This document shows positions 38,401-50,925 of a stretch of DNA of 64,000 bases, piece after piece; the first letter of the stretch is position 1, and each line of letters starts with the position of its first letter. This DNA is from Apis mellifera (lineage: Eukaryota > Arthropoda > Insecta > Hymenoptera > Apidae): NCBI RefSeq assembly GCF_003254395.2, contig NC_037638.1, positions 21,591,352 through 21,655,351 of the forward strand. Direction: 5' to 3'. The notes under the pieces are model-generated. The model was not told the DNA's origin. It was given only the letters and a program-made list of their open reading frames with translations, and searched no databases. The position numbers and the translations under genes were made by a program.

Positions 38401-39910
38401 GTACGTGATCGGCATCGAGAAAAGGAACTCTCTCTCTCTTTTTCTTTCTTTCTCTCTCTGTCTCCTCCCATCATCCGGATTTAAGATCGAACCTCGACGA
38501 AAAGCGAGCTTGAAGAATCGACGAACGTGTCTCCCTCGGCTCGCTTTTTGAACGGAGAAATCGACGAGGGGAGGAGGGTTGGAATTAATTAAATTCGCGC
38601 GGTGGAAACAGAGCGTTAAACGGAGAATTAGATTACACTAGGTTATCTAAGACTTTAACCGATAACTAAGATCCATTCGCGCAGCACGTGTCTGTCGCGC
38701 ATCGACTCGAGGCAGAAGCTCGTTTAACCGAGCAAATATGTACAGATTCGTTCAACCGTCTACTCTATTAGAGAACGAATCATCATTTCGTTTTCACCCG
38801 TTAAATTACTTCCATACGAGTCGTTGCTCTCCTATAAAGATTAACTTACTCTTCTTCCTCCTCCTCCTCTTCTTTCTTTTTCGATCGATCGAAAATATCT
38901 TTATACACGTACCGAATTAGTATTTGCGTGTAACCGAGTCGATATAATCCCTCATTATTCCTCCCCTTATTTACCGTGCGCTCGAGCAAGTGGCTCAAGG
39001 GAGCCCGACTCTCCTCGACTCGAGACCTCCACCATACTTTTCAACAAATATTCCTCGCAACCTCGAGGAGCCGAGTCAAGGTGACCCTTTGTTTCCGCAA
39101 CTTCCACCGTGTTTCCACGCCCACGCGGATCTTTATCCTCCTTTATCCTCGAGAATACGTTCGTCAGCCTCGTTTCTCCCCAATTTTAATTCATCTTTCT
39201 CGATCGATCCCGGTCTCCAACTTTGTCCAAATACACGAAAACCGGGATGGGATGGGACGGGACGGAATCGTAACTCGTTATCGATCGAGCGAGAAGCGTA
39301 GGTCGAGCGTAAACGTTCGCAGGTCGCAAGATCAACGCAGGAGAGGGTTCTTGACAGTGGTGGTTGTTCAAAGGGGGAAAAGTCATTAAAAGAGGGATCG
39401 TTCTAAAAATAACGAACGCCTGAAACCGACTTGGCCTCAGACTTGTCACGATCGAAAGGTGTTTGGAAATGGTATTACAATTATTGAATCCAGGAATGTA
39501 GAGAATAAAGGAAACGATTTTTCTAAATCGTTATCACAGCTCCAATCGACTTAATTTCAACTGTCTCTTAATTTTCCTATCTCGCGTTGAGAATTAACGC
39601 AAATAGTAAATTCGAATATCTCATCATTCTTCTAAAAAATTTCCATCATTCACGAGAATAATTTACAGCTCTTAATCGTTCAGTTTATCTACTCTACACA
39701 CGCGTGTGTCGTATCGATATACACGCAAATACATCAATTTAATAATTTTGTTATTAAACCTTTTGTTACATGTTAATTATCCGAAAGATCCTCATAAACG
39801 TGTTAACGCGTCGCGTGTGACAACGTTTTTAACCGAGCATCATGTGGGCGAGCTCCGTTCCGGATGACAAGAACTGGTTCCACACGGGGGCGGAGAACCG
39901 CGTTTCGCTC

Positions 39911-39926
39911 CGGGGAGCGCTCCCCG
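39911..39926. other. 16-base GC palindrome in a GC-rich patch
   Basis: CGGGGAGCGCTCCCCG is a perfect palindrome within a CG-rich patch (about 39840-40030) in AT-rich surroundings. It could form a cruciform or be bound by a dimeric factor; no function is assigned. Confidence 0.4.
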
Positions 39927-42417
39927 ACTTTCGGATAACTCGGTTACGCCGGCTTTTTCTGTCTCGGCGGTTTCGTGATTACGGACAGTAGATTCGACGA
40001 TCAGATATTATTAGGAATCGGCGGTGCGTGAAAGGATATAGGATTATTACGCTCTTTCTCGTTTGTTGCGCGATCGAAAAGAGAAAGAGAAGAGTATTCG
40101 TCTTGTATTTTCATCGTGTTGTGTCGCGAGCGTGTATTTTTTTTCTCACTGTGCGAACATTTAACACCTGTTTACGGACACGGATCGTTAAAATATGGAA
40201 CTAAATTGCACGCGCGTTTCTTACATTATTATTCGTAAATTTTTACAAATCATCCTCTCCCTTTTCATCGAACGAACTTTAACACTCTTTTACGCTAGTT
40301 CTTGTTACACTCGTTCATTGTTACAATCGTTAACGCTTATAATGCATTTTATGATACCGCGTACGATATAATAGCGTGTTCGCTAATTGTTTGTTGTTGT
40401 TTGAAACAGTTGCGTGTATTTGCAGAAAACGTAGCGTAATTCGTTAACCGCGTAGAACGGAAAAAGAATCGTTATATTTATAATTCTATCGCGAAAGAAG
40501 CAGGAAGCAACTTCCGATATTGCCCAGGCCGTTGCGTTAGTTAACCGGCGGAGTGCGTGCAGCGGGGTACGAACTCGTAAAAGAAGGAAAAGAAAAAAAG
40601 GGGAACAATGAATAGAAATAAACGGAGCATGGAAGGATACTGGTATAAAAAGCCACGATTTTTCTGAACGATCTCCTCCTCGCTTAAAAAAAAGAAAGAA
40701 AGAAACCGCGATACACGGGAAAGCATAAAAATAGAAAAGGCGAGGAACGATGGTCGCAAAGAAAACGGCGGCGCTCGAGCGCCGCCTGATAGATCGTTGT
40801 TGATCCCCGACGCGAGCGGATACTTTGAGCGGAAAAAGTAAATCGGTCGAAAGTAACCGGCCCACTGAACAAATCCTCGCCGTGGAATCGTTCGACTAAC
40901 CGATGACCGATAATCTCTCGAATCATTCGGACTTCGAATCATCTTCTTATCGATTGGCAGGGCTAGTTCGACCTGATTGGAACACCGTTTAAGGGATAAT
41001 ATTTGGCCGAGCGAAATCGACTCGAAGAAGGATCGGCAAAGCAAATCGAGCCACGGAACGCCGCGCTTCCTGGGCTCGGCCTTTGTTCCGCGAACCGAAT
41101 GCCATTTCGAACCGTCTTCGAACCGAGTCGTTTGCCGAGCGTTTCTGAGCGAATGCTTTCTATCCGTCGCGAATCGAAACTACGGGCGAGTAGAAGAACG
41201 AATAGCAGGCAGTTGAATTTGTTGAAAAATCTATCGTCAACTTTTATAATAAATTGTAGCGTGGAAAAATAGAATTGCAAATATGTTTTTTTGAAATATG
41301 CACGATCATTTATGCCCCGTTTGATTCATCGATTCGAGCTCATGAAAGTAAATTGATCGCGAAAAATGGAAATTAATCGATTTCGAATTTTAATTCAGAA
41401 TCGATTCTAATCGTTGTTGTCCGCTCGCTGGTGTTTGTAAATTAATGTTTTTTTTTTTTCCAAAGATGAGAAATTGAAATGAAACTTTTTGGACGGCGTA
41501 AAAAGGCGTGCCCTCGGTAAAATTGGGATGTGTGAGAAAGAGGAGAATGAGAGGAGAATGAGCTCGTAAAACGGTTGCATAGCGGCTGTAAATTATTACA
41601 CAACACCGGGCCACGTTGTCGAGGACAATTTAACCGTTTTAGTTACACTTAGCTTTGATCTCAATGAAGCGATATAAATATACTGGAAACGTTAAATGGC
41701 AATTCTATTTCCTTTTGTTCTTTCTTAGAACAATAGAGAAGTTTTGTATTTATAATTTTTCGAAAATGATAATGATCACCTATTATGTCTGTATATTTTT
41801 TTTTTTTATAATTTCCCAATGAATAATTATTGACGGCAATATTAATATACTTTTTCCTCGAATACCACGCATTAGAATTTATAATGAAATTTCAATTGTC
41901 CGATTGTTTCTACATTTACTTCTAATACAATCAAATGATAGAAAAAAAAAAAAAATAAAAGAAGAGACTACTTTTAAATTCGTTTCAAAAAAATTGAAGG
42001 ATTTTTATTCAATTTCAATTCCATAAATTCACGATTTATCCTTGAATATATATATTTTCTCCAATTATGGAAACTCGTACGATAAATGTTTAAATTTGAC
42101 GAAAAATTAAAAACTTTCAAAATATTCCCCCGTTTCTTTACAGACTCGATTCGAACGAAAATAAACATATCGTTAGAATCGTCTCCTTTTTTCGCTCAAA
42201 ACAGTCTCCTCTTTTTTCCATTACAAATTTTCAAACAACAAATTCCAACTCTGCCGAAATTTCGAACGAGAGTCTCCAACTCTCGATCGATTTCTCGCCG
42301 CGATTAAGAGCAATTCGACTCATAGATCTCACTCATAGAGAAGTGATCGTTCCCCGTCGTTTCGTATTCCTGATGCAAGTTTCGCAAAAAAGAAAGAGAG
42401 AGAGGGAAACGACTTAC

Positions 42418-42487
42418 GTAATCCGCGCACGAGTTTAAATGAAACCTCTCCGCGCGTTTCGTCGTCGTCGTCGTCGTCGTCGTTCAT
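42418..42487 (-). other. Possible 5' exon with poly-Asp start and strong donor
   Basis: On the minus strand an ATG at 42487 opens MNDDDDDDDETRGEVSFKLV and ends at 42418 against GTAAGTCG, a strong donor. The reading is in phase 1, which does not fit the phase-0 hnRNP L exon downstream, so as a coding first exon it would not produce RRM2 sequence. The Asp run comes from a TCG trinucleotide repeat on the plus strand. It may be a first exon of another transcript or a chance ATG plus donor. Confidence 0.15.
42461..42483. repeat. (TCG)n trinucleotide repeat
   Basis: About seven uninterrupted GTC/TCG units on the plus strand. It generates the poly-Asp reading on the minus strand. Confidence 0.9.
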
Positions 42488-44716
42488 GGCTAAAGCACCG
42501 CGACCACGAGAGAGTTGGAATTGACCGTTCACTTTTATTATACACAAGCGTGTTCGACACGGTCGACCGAGTGCCACCTATAGATAGAAACGCGTGTTAA
42601 TTTCCTGCTCGCTCGTGGATCGCGCGACATTATTTCCAAGTCCGCCTGATCCCGAAACCGCGGCCTAGACCCGAGTATAAACACACGGCGGCCCTCTCTC
42701 TCTCTCTCTCGCACTCGCGTGTTCACGGACGTCGTAAAATCTTGCCGATTTTACCTGTTATATATCGGTCTTGCGGTTTAAAGAGCAAGTTTTCCGACCA
42801 TTGTTACGAGTTAAAATCAGAATTTAAAGTGGAACGCGATGATTTCAGGTGTGATCAATTGATTAGAATTTTATATCGAATAATAATATTTTCGAATTCG
42901 TTTTCGATCCATCTTCGACAAGCTTGCCGTCGACGAATCGAATATTTTCCAAAATCGAATAATGCGGAAAATGTTTTCTAGTTGTCGTTGAACATGCGTT
43001 AATCGAATATTGATGTGACTACAAGGCGATATACAACGAAACGATATAATCGATATATTCCGCGGGATAATAAACGGAAATATAAATAACAGTATAATAT
43101 ATAATTGGAATTTTATGATTGATGGAAATATAAATTTTGTCAATAATTAACCGTGTAATAATAATTCTTTTTTTTTCTTTTCTTTATTCGCTTAATTTGT
43201 TTTTCGAATGGAAAAATTCAACTTGTTATTTTTTTCCCTTCTCCTCCATTTAAGGATTCAAAACAGAGGAACGAAAGAGGGAGAAAGAAAATATTTTTCT
43301 TTCGTTCGTCGCGCGCGTAAGACAGAATGAAGGAAAAATTAAAAACGTAGTATAATAAATGACATCACAATAATGTAATATCACGTTTCTTTATCCGATT
43401 CCCAGGTAATTCTCGTTCATTAAATGACACAATCGATGGCACGCTCTCACGATTAACAGTAAACATACAACTTCATACGCGTATATCATGTTTTCTGAAT
43501 TGTGGCGCGTTCAATTACAACGCGCTTTCAACGCGATAATCCTTTCTACTAATGTTAACGAATCACCTGCATGCATTATCCAGCTTTTGCCACGTACAAC
43601 ACCCCGTCTAAAACGGTTTTGAAAACAGATGCAATTCGAAGGGACGTTAATAGAGCCGCAAAAATAGAAGATCGAAGACCATTCCTATCGATATTACTTC
43701 GCACTTTAATTCCAAACCGTTCTATTAATATCGTATTCATTTCTCTCGTAAAATCTTCCTTAATTTATCGTCTATCATCCCTTCGCGGAAATTCCGTAAA
43801 AGTTATACAGATAAAAATCATTCGACAACGTTTTCGATTAACCTGATCCAAAATTTCAAATTAAATCCTCGATAAAAATCCTCAAACCTCTTTCTCGTTA
43901 CTTTTACTTCAACCTCTTACGATTTTAACTGTCTCTCCCTCGTGGACAACTACGCGGAAAAAGCAAATTTCGAACACCGTGGTCGAAAGAGACAGAAGGA
44001 AAAGTTTCTCGTTCCCGTCTTTCCGGGGAATATTCAACGAAACAATTGAAAATGGAATAAAATATCTGCTACAAGCGCTCCTCCTACGCGAGGAAGAGAG
44101 TGGTCTACGGGGCGGAAATTCATTTGACCGTCGTAACGAGCTCCGCCTCCCCCGCGATAATGAGTTACTCCGAAAACTAAGAGATTCGCTGGCAAAATTT
44201 CCACCCTTCGAGTAATTGAACAATCACGCGATGCGTAATTGCCGCGAAAATTATACGGCTTCCAATCTGCCAGCCGTTGCGTTTCCTTAAAATCCCGAAC
44301 GGAAGAACGAGAAAACGAAAACGGCCGGTTAAGAAAACTTTTCGGCGGCTTCCGGAGAAGGAAGCGAACGTCTAATTAGAGGGTGGGAGAGGGAGGAGGG
44401 AGCATACACACGTAGAGACGCACGCATACACGCAAACACACGGAGATGGAGGAAGAGCTGGCAAGTTCCAGCGGCGTTTCGCGGAAAAGCTTCATCCGGT
44501 CGGACGGAGGGCACAGAGAATCGTTCCGGCCATTTGCAATTCAAATGAGTAGCCGGAGGATTTCCCGCGCGCGCCAACACTCCCCCCCTGTCTTTCACTC
44601 CTCTCTCCTTTCTCTCTGTAACTGGCAGATGCCAGAAATTTCAGAAGCTCAACCACGATGACTCGTGACACGACGTAAAACCTTGGATTGTAATTCAAAC
44701 GCGATTCTACGCGCGT

Positions 44717-44747
44717 ATATGTGTGTGCATGTGTGTGCGTGTGTGTA
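44717..44747 (-). promoter_or_regulatory. CA-rich tract in the hnRNP L transcript
   Basis: The plus strand has three blocks of TG repeats (ATGTGTGTGCATGTGTGTGC and GTGTGTGTAT), so the minus-strand transcript carries consecutive CACACA blocks. hnRNP L-type proteins are known to bind CA repeats and CA-rich clusters. Its place in the gene's own intron makes it a candidate self-binding site; that role is inference. Confidence 0.35.
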
Positions 44748-45069
44748 TCATATACCGCACGTGTAACATTGTGGAAAAAAATTCATTCGAACTCGTTTCC
44801 TACGAAAAGGTTAATACTAAAAGTTGTTACGGAGAAACACACTATTGTATTCTATTGAAATATATGGGACAGTGTAAACGGTATTATTCTGTATCTGCCT
44901 GTTAAATCTTAGCCTTCCCACTGGTTGATAAATAACGAAACCGTAGAAAATGGCTGCACGATCCTCTGGCGGGCCGTGGTGTACCGATTTCTATCTAGCG
45001 GGATGATAATACTCGCTCCTCTGGGAGATAATCATCTTGAATAATAAAAACTTTTCTACAAAGAGAATT

Positions 45070-45077
<8 letters not shown>

Positions 45078-45106
<29 letters not shown>
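45078..45106. repeat. (AG)n microsatellite
   Basis: An uninterrupted AG run on the plus strand. Confidence 0.93.
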
Positions 45107-45108
<2 letters not shown>

Positions 45109-45877
45109 ATCTCGTGAAAGGATAAAATCGAAAATTGCGAAATATATTTATCGATGCCGATAAATTCCATCGAATTTCAACGTAACAATGAACGAACGAA
45201 GAGAATAATTTTCGCACGGGTTCAAGACTGTTTCCGGGAGCATCGATCTTTCTTCCTCTTGATTAATTATTCAAAAGATTCGCATATAAATTTCCGAAAC
45301 TAGTGAGAATTATCGCGAGGAATTCGAAACGTTCGCGAAATAAACGAGTTCAATTAGCTCGAAACGTGGAGAGACAGAAAAAGAGACAGAGAGAGAAAAG
45401 AGAAAAGAGGGGAAAAAAAAATCGTAACTTCGTATCCGTGGAATATTTCGATCGTGTTTATTAGATCCCGATCGACTATGATTCACACGCCTTTAATCCA
45501 ATTTAGCGCGCGACCAACGATCTTGATAGTCGTTCGTTTCACGCAATTACCATCATCGCCAAGCGGTTCGTTTAATCGAACGAAATGGTGGGCTCTCGAT
45601 CGAATGATCCATACGATAACGAGACCGTTGTTCGCATCCCGGAATAATCAAGCTTATACTCCTCCTTTTTTTTCTTTTTTTTTTTTTTCCAAATAATTGA
45701 AAACAATTCGCCGAAAATTCCTTCCAATTACCATTACGTGTCAAAGTGATAACAGATTTCGACTAAAAAAAATCCAACGATCATTAATAAATTTCTCCAA
45801 CAATGATACTCGAACGAAACGCGATGTTACGTTTGCACGGTAACGTATGTTCCACAGCTAACAAGCTAAAAAAGCGT

Positions 45878-45901
45878 AAAAAAAAAAAAAAAAAAAAAAA
45901 A
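45878..45901. repeat. Poly-A tract (24 A)
   Basis: A plus-strand A run following a shorter A tract; no retroposon features are visible. Confidence 0.85.
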
Positions 45902-46557
45902 GAGTAAAGAGAAAGGGGTCGATAGTGGAACACACGTGGAAATACACGGTCGAATCCCAAACTAATTTCCTGTTTACTTCGCGCCACCGTCCCTTTTAAT
46001 CTGCCGACGGTCCATCGGCGGCAACAACGGCAACGGTTGCCTGATATTCACAATTTTCTCGCCCGTGAACCTCCCCTGAAAACGTCACAGATAACGCCGT
46101 TCTAATTAGCCGGTAATCAAGCGGGTCGGCCGCCCTCTTAATTTTCCGTCCTTGCGCGACGGTATCGCGGGAGGATACAAGGGGGAGAGAGAGAGAGAAA
46201 GAGAGAGCGTTTTTCTCTTTGTCTTCAAGGATCGAGGAGGGGGGAGGAATGGCAAAACGATAAAACGATCAACGAGAAGGCCGAACGTCGGTTGGAAACG
46301 AACGGGCAGAAAATAATTGCCAGATCGTTTTTCATTGTCAACGTTCGGTTAATGCGAATATTGGGTACAAAGTGAGGTGTAATTTTAGAGAAGGCTAGGC
46401 CGGACCCGAGGTAACCCGATCATTAGCTACGTGGCTGCCAAAATGGAGAAGAAGAAGAACGGAGGGATTCGGTTATCGGCGAGGCCCGAATGTTTGTAAT
46501 AATATGCTTGCACGACCAATTAACACAGTGAATGATACGAACAATCGATCGATACAT

Positions 46558-46560
<3 letters not shown>

Positions 46561-46608
<48 letters not shown>
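46561..46608. repeat. (GA)n microsatellite, about 24 units
   Basis: The longest uninterrupted GA run in the window. The serine/leucine ORF on the minus strand is a by-product. Confidence 0.96.
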
Positions 46609-46610
<2 letters not shown>

Positions 46611-48430
46611 CTGCTGTTCTTTTCCTCAAATGTCGTGAAAGACTGTTTTAGGATTAGGGTGGAGAGAAAGGTGTGATCTATCGTTTAGGGGTATGAATAA
46701 AACAGGATCGGCACACGAACAACGAGTAACGAGAATTTCGTTAGGGATATCACCTTTCAATCGAGAGGAGGATTCTCTTAGTTAGCGGAATAAAAATATA
46801 CGTTTGCGTATAACGCGAGCGTAAATACGGAAACAAAAGCGACTCTCTATGCTCCTATAAATCCGGGAGGAAGGGAATGGGAGTTGTATTCGACTCGAGA
46901 TCCCGGTCCAAATCCTTTATTTATCGAGTGCTCGATCCACCAATCGAGTTGTTCCGACTACCACCAAATTCTCCCTACTCTTAAACCTAATCCGGCAAAA
47001 TGGCCGCCGCCGCCGCCAACAATTGCGTTTCGTTATAAAGTTTCGATACACGACGAGCCTCTCCCCTCCCCTCCTCTCCTCCTTCTCGATCGAGTTAACA
47101 AGCAACGGAGGGGGAGAGAGAGAGAGAGAGAGAGAGAAAAAAATCTCGTCCACGAATTCGTTTCCCTTCCCCCGGATCCATCGAGTGGCTCGTTTCGCAT
47201 GAAATTTCCCATAATTGGCTTTCGAGAAACTTGGAGATTGGCTACTTTGCACGCCCGTTTTTCACGAGGAGCGCCGATTATCAAAGTAATCGAGCTGGTT
47301 ATCGCTGGTGATTTTTCATCGTTTTAATCCCCTCTCTTGAGCGAAAATTTATATAAAGCTTGGTCGACGAGACGTGAAAAGAGGCGGAATAGAGGAAAAA
47401 AGAGAGAATGAATGCATTTATACGATATCGAAACGAGTATCGTTGGGCGGGCGGCAACTTCATTCGCGGAAAATATGGCGGAAGAAGCGGCGACAGATTG
47501 ACAAAGCGTTGCTACGTGACCGCTTATCGTTCGGCTTCGCGGAGGCGAGCGTGTAAATTTATCGAATACGAGCGATCAGTATCCATCGCGCATCATTATC
47601 GATAATCGAAGAGGATTTCGGAGGAGGATCGTCGTTAACGAGGGGGGAGGGATCCGAATTTGCGAGATTCGAGCGAAAAAACACGACAGGTTTTTTTTTT
47701 TTTTTACTAAATTTTCGCCCTCGAAAAATTTATCGACCGATATGTTTCTCTCTTTCTGCGCGAGTTTGGGTTTCGCTCGAAAAATTGTGGATTTTTTTTT
47801 CAGTTTGAAAGTTTTCGCGATATTTCACAATTTAACTTGTCCACGTAGGACCAATTTATTAAGTGACACAATAGTTACTCTTTCGTTTCACTTGATATCC
47901 ATTCAGAAATATTTATTTAAACACGTGAAAATTGTTTGAAATGAAATATCTCTCTCGGAAGAAAAATTCTCGAATAAATAATAATTTTTTAAATATCTTC
48001 CCTCTCGAATTAAGTCAAGCGAAATTCGGGAATTGAATCTTTCGGGAAATCTTAATCGTGGCAACAAACCGCTATAGTTTATTGATAGATGTATTGTATT
48101 GAGAAACAGATTAAGTATCCCATACGTAACGGATACGTACGGTTTCCGACGCATGCATTCATACCATTTTACCATTTAACCGAGGCATTGAATTAAATAT
48201 AAATCTCGTCCGCGTTCAGCTGCGCTCATCGTCGATCGATCGATTCTGATCCCGGAGAGGAAATTTCTCTTTATTAATTGATCCCGTCACACGCGTGATC
48301 CCGAAACACGAGCATGGAATCTCTCTAACCCTCTCCTCGTTTACGTATCGTTACGTCGATCGAGGCCTTTATTAAACTCGACGTTTCGCGCGATTTATCC
48401 GATCGACGAAATCCGATTGCGGGGACGGAG

Positions 48431-48964
48431 TTGGAAAAAAAAAAAAAAAAAAAAAAAGAGAACGTTCCCTTCTGGCCAACGGTGGGCCAAGATATTTGCC
48501 AAAACGGCGGTTCGCCTATAATGAAAATAGAGCCTAAGCCACGGCCCAAAGTTCAAAATTGGATTTCGAGGCGGGGCTTGCGCGGCCGACCGATCCCACC
48601 CCTTTATGCAACTATTGCCAATGGAAAGATCTGCCAAATATGCGCGTGTGTTCGGGGAGAGACGTTGTGCAAGTGCGAAATACGCCCGGATGAATCATAT
48701 GACAGTACGAGGATGATATATTCGAAGAGAGACGAGAGTAAGAGAGAGAGAGAGAGAAGTTCGATGCAAGGATGGCGAGAAATCGTCGAACTCGATTCGA
48801 GAATGCACGCTGAAAGGTTATTCCTCGTGAATCACGAAGGCATGCGAGCGAAATCTCGTCCGCGCGTGCGTATCTCGTGCGATCCTCTTCACAAGCAGAA
48901 CGGATTACCATGCTCTTTAATTATTAAAAATTATTGCGACTATAACTGTGTTTCCATCGCTTAG
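48431..48964 (+). other. Long ORF with a cysteine cluster, doubtful
   Basis: A plus-strand reading of 177 residues begins in a poly-A tract (Met then poly-Lys), so the start is not credible. Its middle (about 48620-48690) reads NGKICQICACVRGETLCKCE. The spacing C-x2-C-x-C-x2-G-x3-C resembles part of von Willebrand factor C or pacifastin-like domains. The final cysteines and the first half of such a domain are not convincing, and no clear acceptor or donor flanks it. The strand is opposite to the host gene. It could be a fragment of a nested secreted-protein gene but is more likely chance. Confidence 0.12.
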
Positions 48965-50056
48965 AAAATATAGAAAATATAGATCGAATAGAAAACTCTA
49001 CTTTCGTAAATTTAGATTAGAAGCAAGTTGATCGAAAGGGATATGGAAACTTCTGTGATCCATGTTCGATAAAGCACGTATCGTATAGAGGTGAACGAAA
49101 CGAATAAAACGCATAGAAAAATTCGTCCGTTTCGATGAACGCGTCACGCGAAAAGAAAAGCAACTATTAATTTCCCCTCCAGTTGAAAAAGATGCGATAC
49201 GAATGACGACGTGATAAACGAGATACGTTAAAAAAATACGACGTTAGCTCTTGATAGAGAGAAAAAGGGGGTGTTCGATCGATTCACAATTCGAACAAAG
49301 GAGGAACAGAAAAAAAAAAAAATATCACTCGTTAGGCGAGAACGGCTTTCATGCTCGCATCTCGTCTCTCTCTCTCTTTCTCTAGAATCCCTCCTTCCTT
49401 CTTTCTTTCTTTCTTTCTTTCGTTTTTCCTGCTCTCCCTCTCTTTTTACCCCCTGCTTTCAAACGACACGAAAGACCTCATTGCCGCGGGGGCCTAACGT
49501 TAATGCGCGTGATTTTCTTTTCACTCTCTCCGGAGCGGAGCTGGTCGCTGTTTGCACTGCGATCCTTTTCACGATAGAAGGGACACCCGCCGTAAGAGGG
49601 AAGCGCGATGTAACGTTGTTTCAACGGGGTATTTGTAATTACGGCAATAACGGGCGCAAAGTTGGACCAAGTTAAATGGAAATAATTTATCCATCGTAAT
49701 TTCTTCAACCGCTATTTTCTTCACCGACTATAAAACTGTATCTCAAACATCGTTTCTCTCGCCGAACTTGAATCGAATGAATCGCATAAAAAAGATGCAT
49801 ACAATGAGTAATGAAATTGGACGGAACGATAAGAAACAATTCATCGCGTACGATCAATCCTATATTCTTGTACACACACGTACGCGTACAATACTTAATA
49901 AGAGAAGTATTATTTAAAAGAATTACGCGACTGTTTTCGCAAATAGATATATTTGATGAAATGTGCGTGTAGATATAATAATATCTCGTTACATCATACT
50001 CGTTTTTCATGCAGCAAATTACAAATTACAACAAAGTATATATATTCGAATATGTA

Positions 50057-50080
50057 CGCGTGTGTATGTGTGTTGTGTTA
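50057..50080 (-). promoter_or_regulatory. CA-rich tract 750 bases downstream of an RRM2 exon
   Basis: The plus strand reads CGTGTGTATGTGTGTTGTGT, so the transcript is CA-rich (AACACACATACACACG). It lies about 750 bases beyond the donor of the exon at 50829-50925, inside the gene for a protein of a CA-binding family. A part in self-regulation is inferred. Confidence 0.35.
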
Positions 50081-50828
50081 CTTATATTTATACACGTGTT
50101 TATGATGTATAATTTTTTTTCTTTCAAGTATATTTAACGGCATTTAATAGAAAACATTTTATTTCACACGACGAATCATTTCCATCCCGTTTCGATCCCG
50201 ATATCTTCATCGGTCGAGAGACGGATATAATAAAGAAAGGATAAAGGTAAAGCAGTACGCGGAGTTTCCATTAAACTCGTCCGAGAGAAACGCGAATGAG
50301 ATAACGCTCTCGAGATCTATTTGTCGGATTTGCTAATTAGACACTGGATGAAATATTGAAAAGAATGTCGCTCGACGCGAGGGGAGGGGAGGTTGTATGC
50401 GGATAATTGGAATGTGTAACGAGCACGTTAAAATGAATAAAAACCGGCAAATTTCCCTCCGAAATTTTATGGCACCATAAGTGCACCGTATCCTCCCCCA
50501 TTCTCCTTTTTACGTAAAGGTACCGTGAATCTAGAACGTTTCCATTATTTGCGGAAGCATTTCTCAGTCGGATTCTTTCTCATGAATATTAACGGTGAAT
50601 TTGAAAAGGGTTATTTTTTTTTTCTCCTTCTTCTCCTTCCTTTTTTTTTTTTTGCCCCTTTTCATTTACATTTCACCGTGAAATAGTCCAGCGTGCCCTT
50701 AATAAACCTGATCTTCGAGGGTGCGCGAGAACCACTTCTGCGAGCGAATATTCACGAGGAACGGGAATTGATATTTTTTTTTTTTCTTCTTTTTTTCTTT
50801 GTACACGATGATTTTACACGGCACTCAC

Positions 50829-50925
50829 CTTGGCGAAATCGATCTTCAATGTGCAGCAACCGGAGTATATGTCCGCTCCGTGAAGTGTCTCCTTCGCTCT
50901 CGTCGCCGATTCCACTGAGTCAAAC
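50829..50925 (-). CDS. sm: hnRNP L / smooth, internal exon: RRM2 helix 2 and strand 4
   Basis: This 97-base exon starts with G, completing the Glu codon (GA|G) left open by the exon at 51566-51651. It then encodes FDSVESATRAKETLHGADI and YSGCCTLKIDFAK. This is helix 2 and strand 4 of RRM2; the GADIYSGCCTLKI block is a strong hnRNP L/PTB-like signature. The donor after AAG is GTGAGT (50828-50823), a standard U2 site, in phase 0. The upstream boundary is unusual: the bases before the exon are ATTAC, so the intron ends in AC. An AG is present only inside the conserved codons (CTCAG at 50915-50919); using it would delete Phe-Asp-Ser and shift the frame. The next coding exon lies 36 kb downstream. 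Confidence 0.95.

Larger units (their letters stand above)
14733..50828 (-). other. sm: Large GT-AG intron (36.1 kb) of the hnRNP L gene
   Basis: The donor GTGAGT at 50828-50823 and the acceptor CTTTTCCAG ending at 14733 join two pieces of the same RRM2 in phase 0. The interval holds a tandem array (32501-33788), a GC-rich patch with CRE and E-box sites (about 35080-35480), a 16-base GC palindrome at 39911-39926, many GA, poly-A and poly-T tracts, and weak ORF candidates at 31423-31768, 42418-42487 and 48431-48964. No further hnRNP L exon is expected here, because the flanking exons are contiguous in the family. It may hold alternative exons, promoters or nested non-coding genes that cannot be recognised by eye. 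Confidence 0.85.
33789..50828. other. 5' part of the 36 kb intron: no recognised gene
   Basis: This is intron sequence between the 184-bp array and the donor at 50828. It contains GC-rich patches near 35080-35480 and 39840-40030, GA runs at 45078-45106 and 46561-46608, poly-A at 45878-45901 and 48434-48457, a TCG trinucleotide run at 42461-42483, a CTTT run near 49396-49420, and TG-rich tracts (CA-rich in the transcript) at 44717-44747 and 50057-50080. Two weak coding candidates are noted at 42418-42487 and 48431-48964. Nothing else is supported. Confidence 0.5.
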
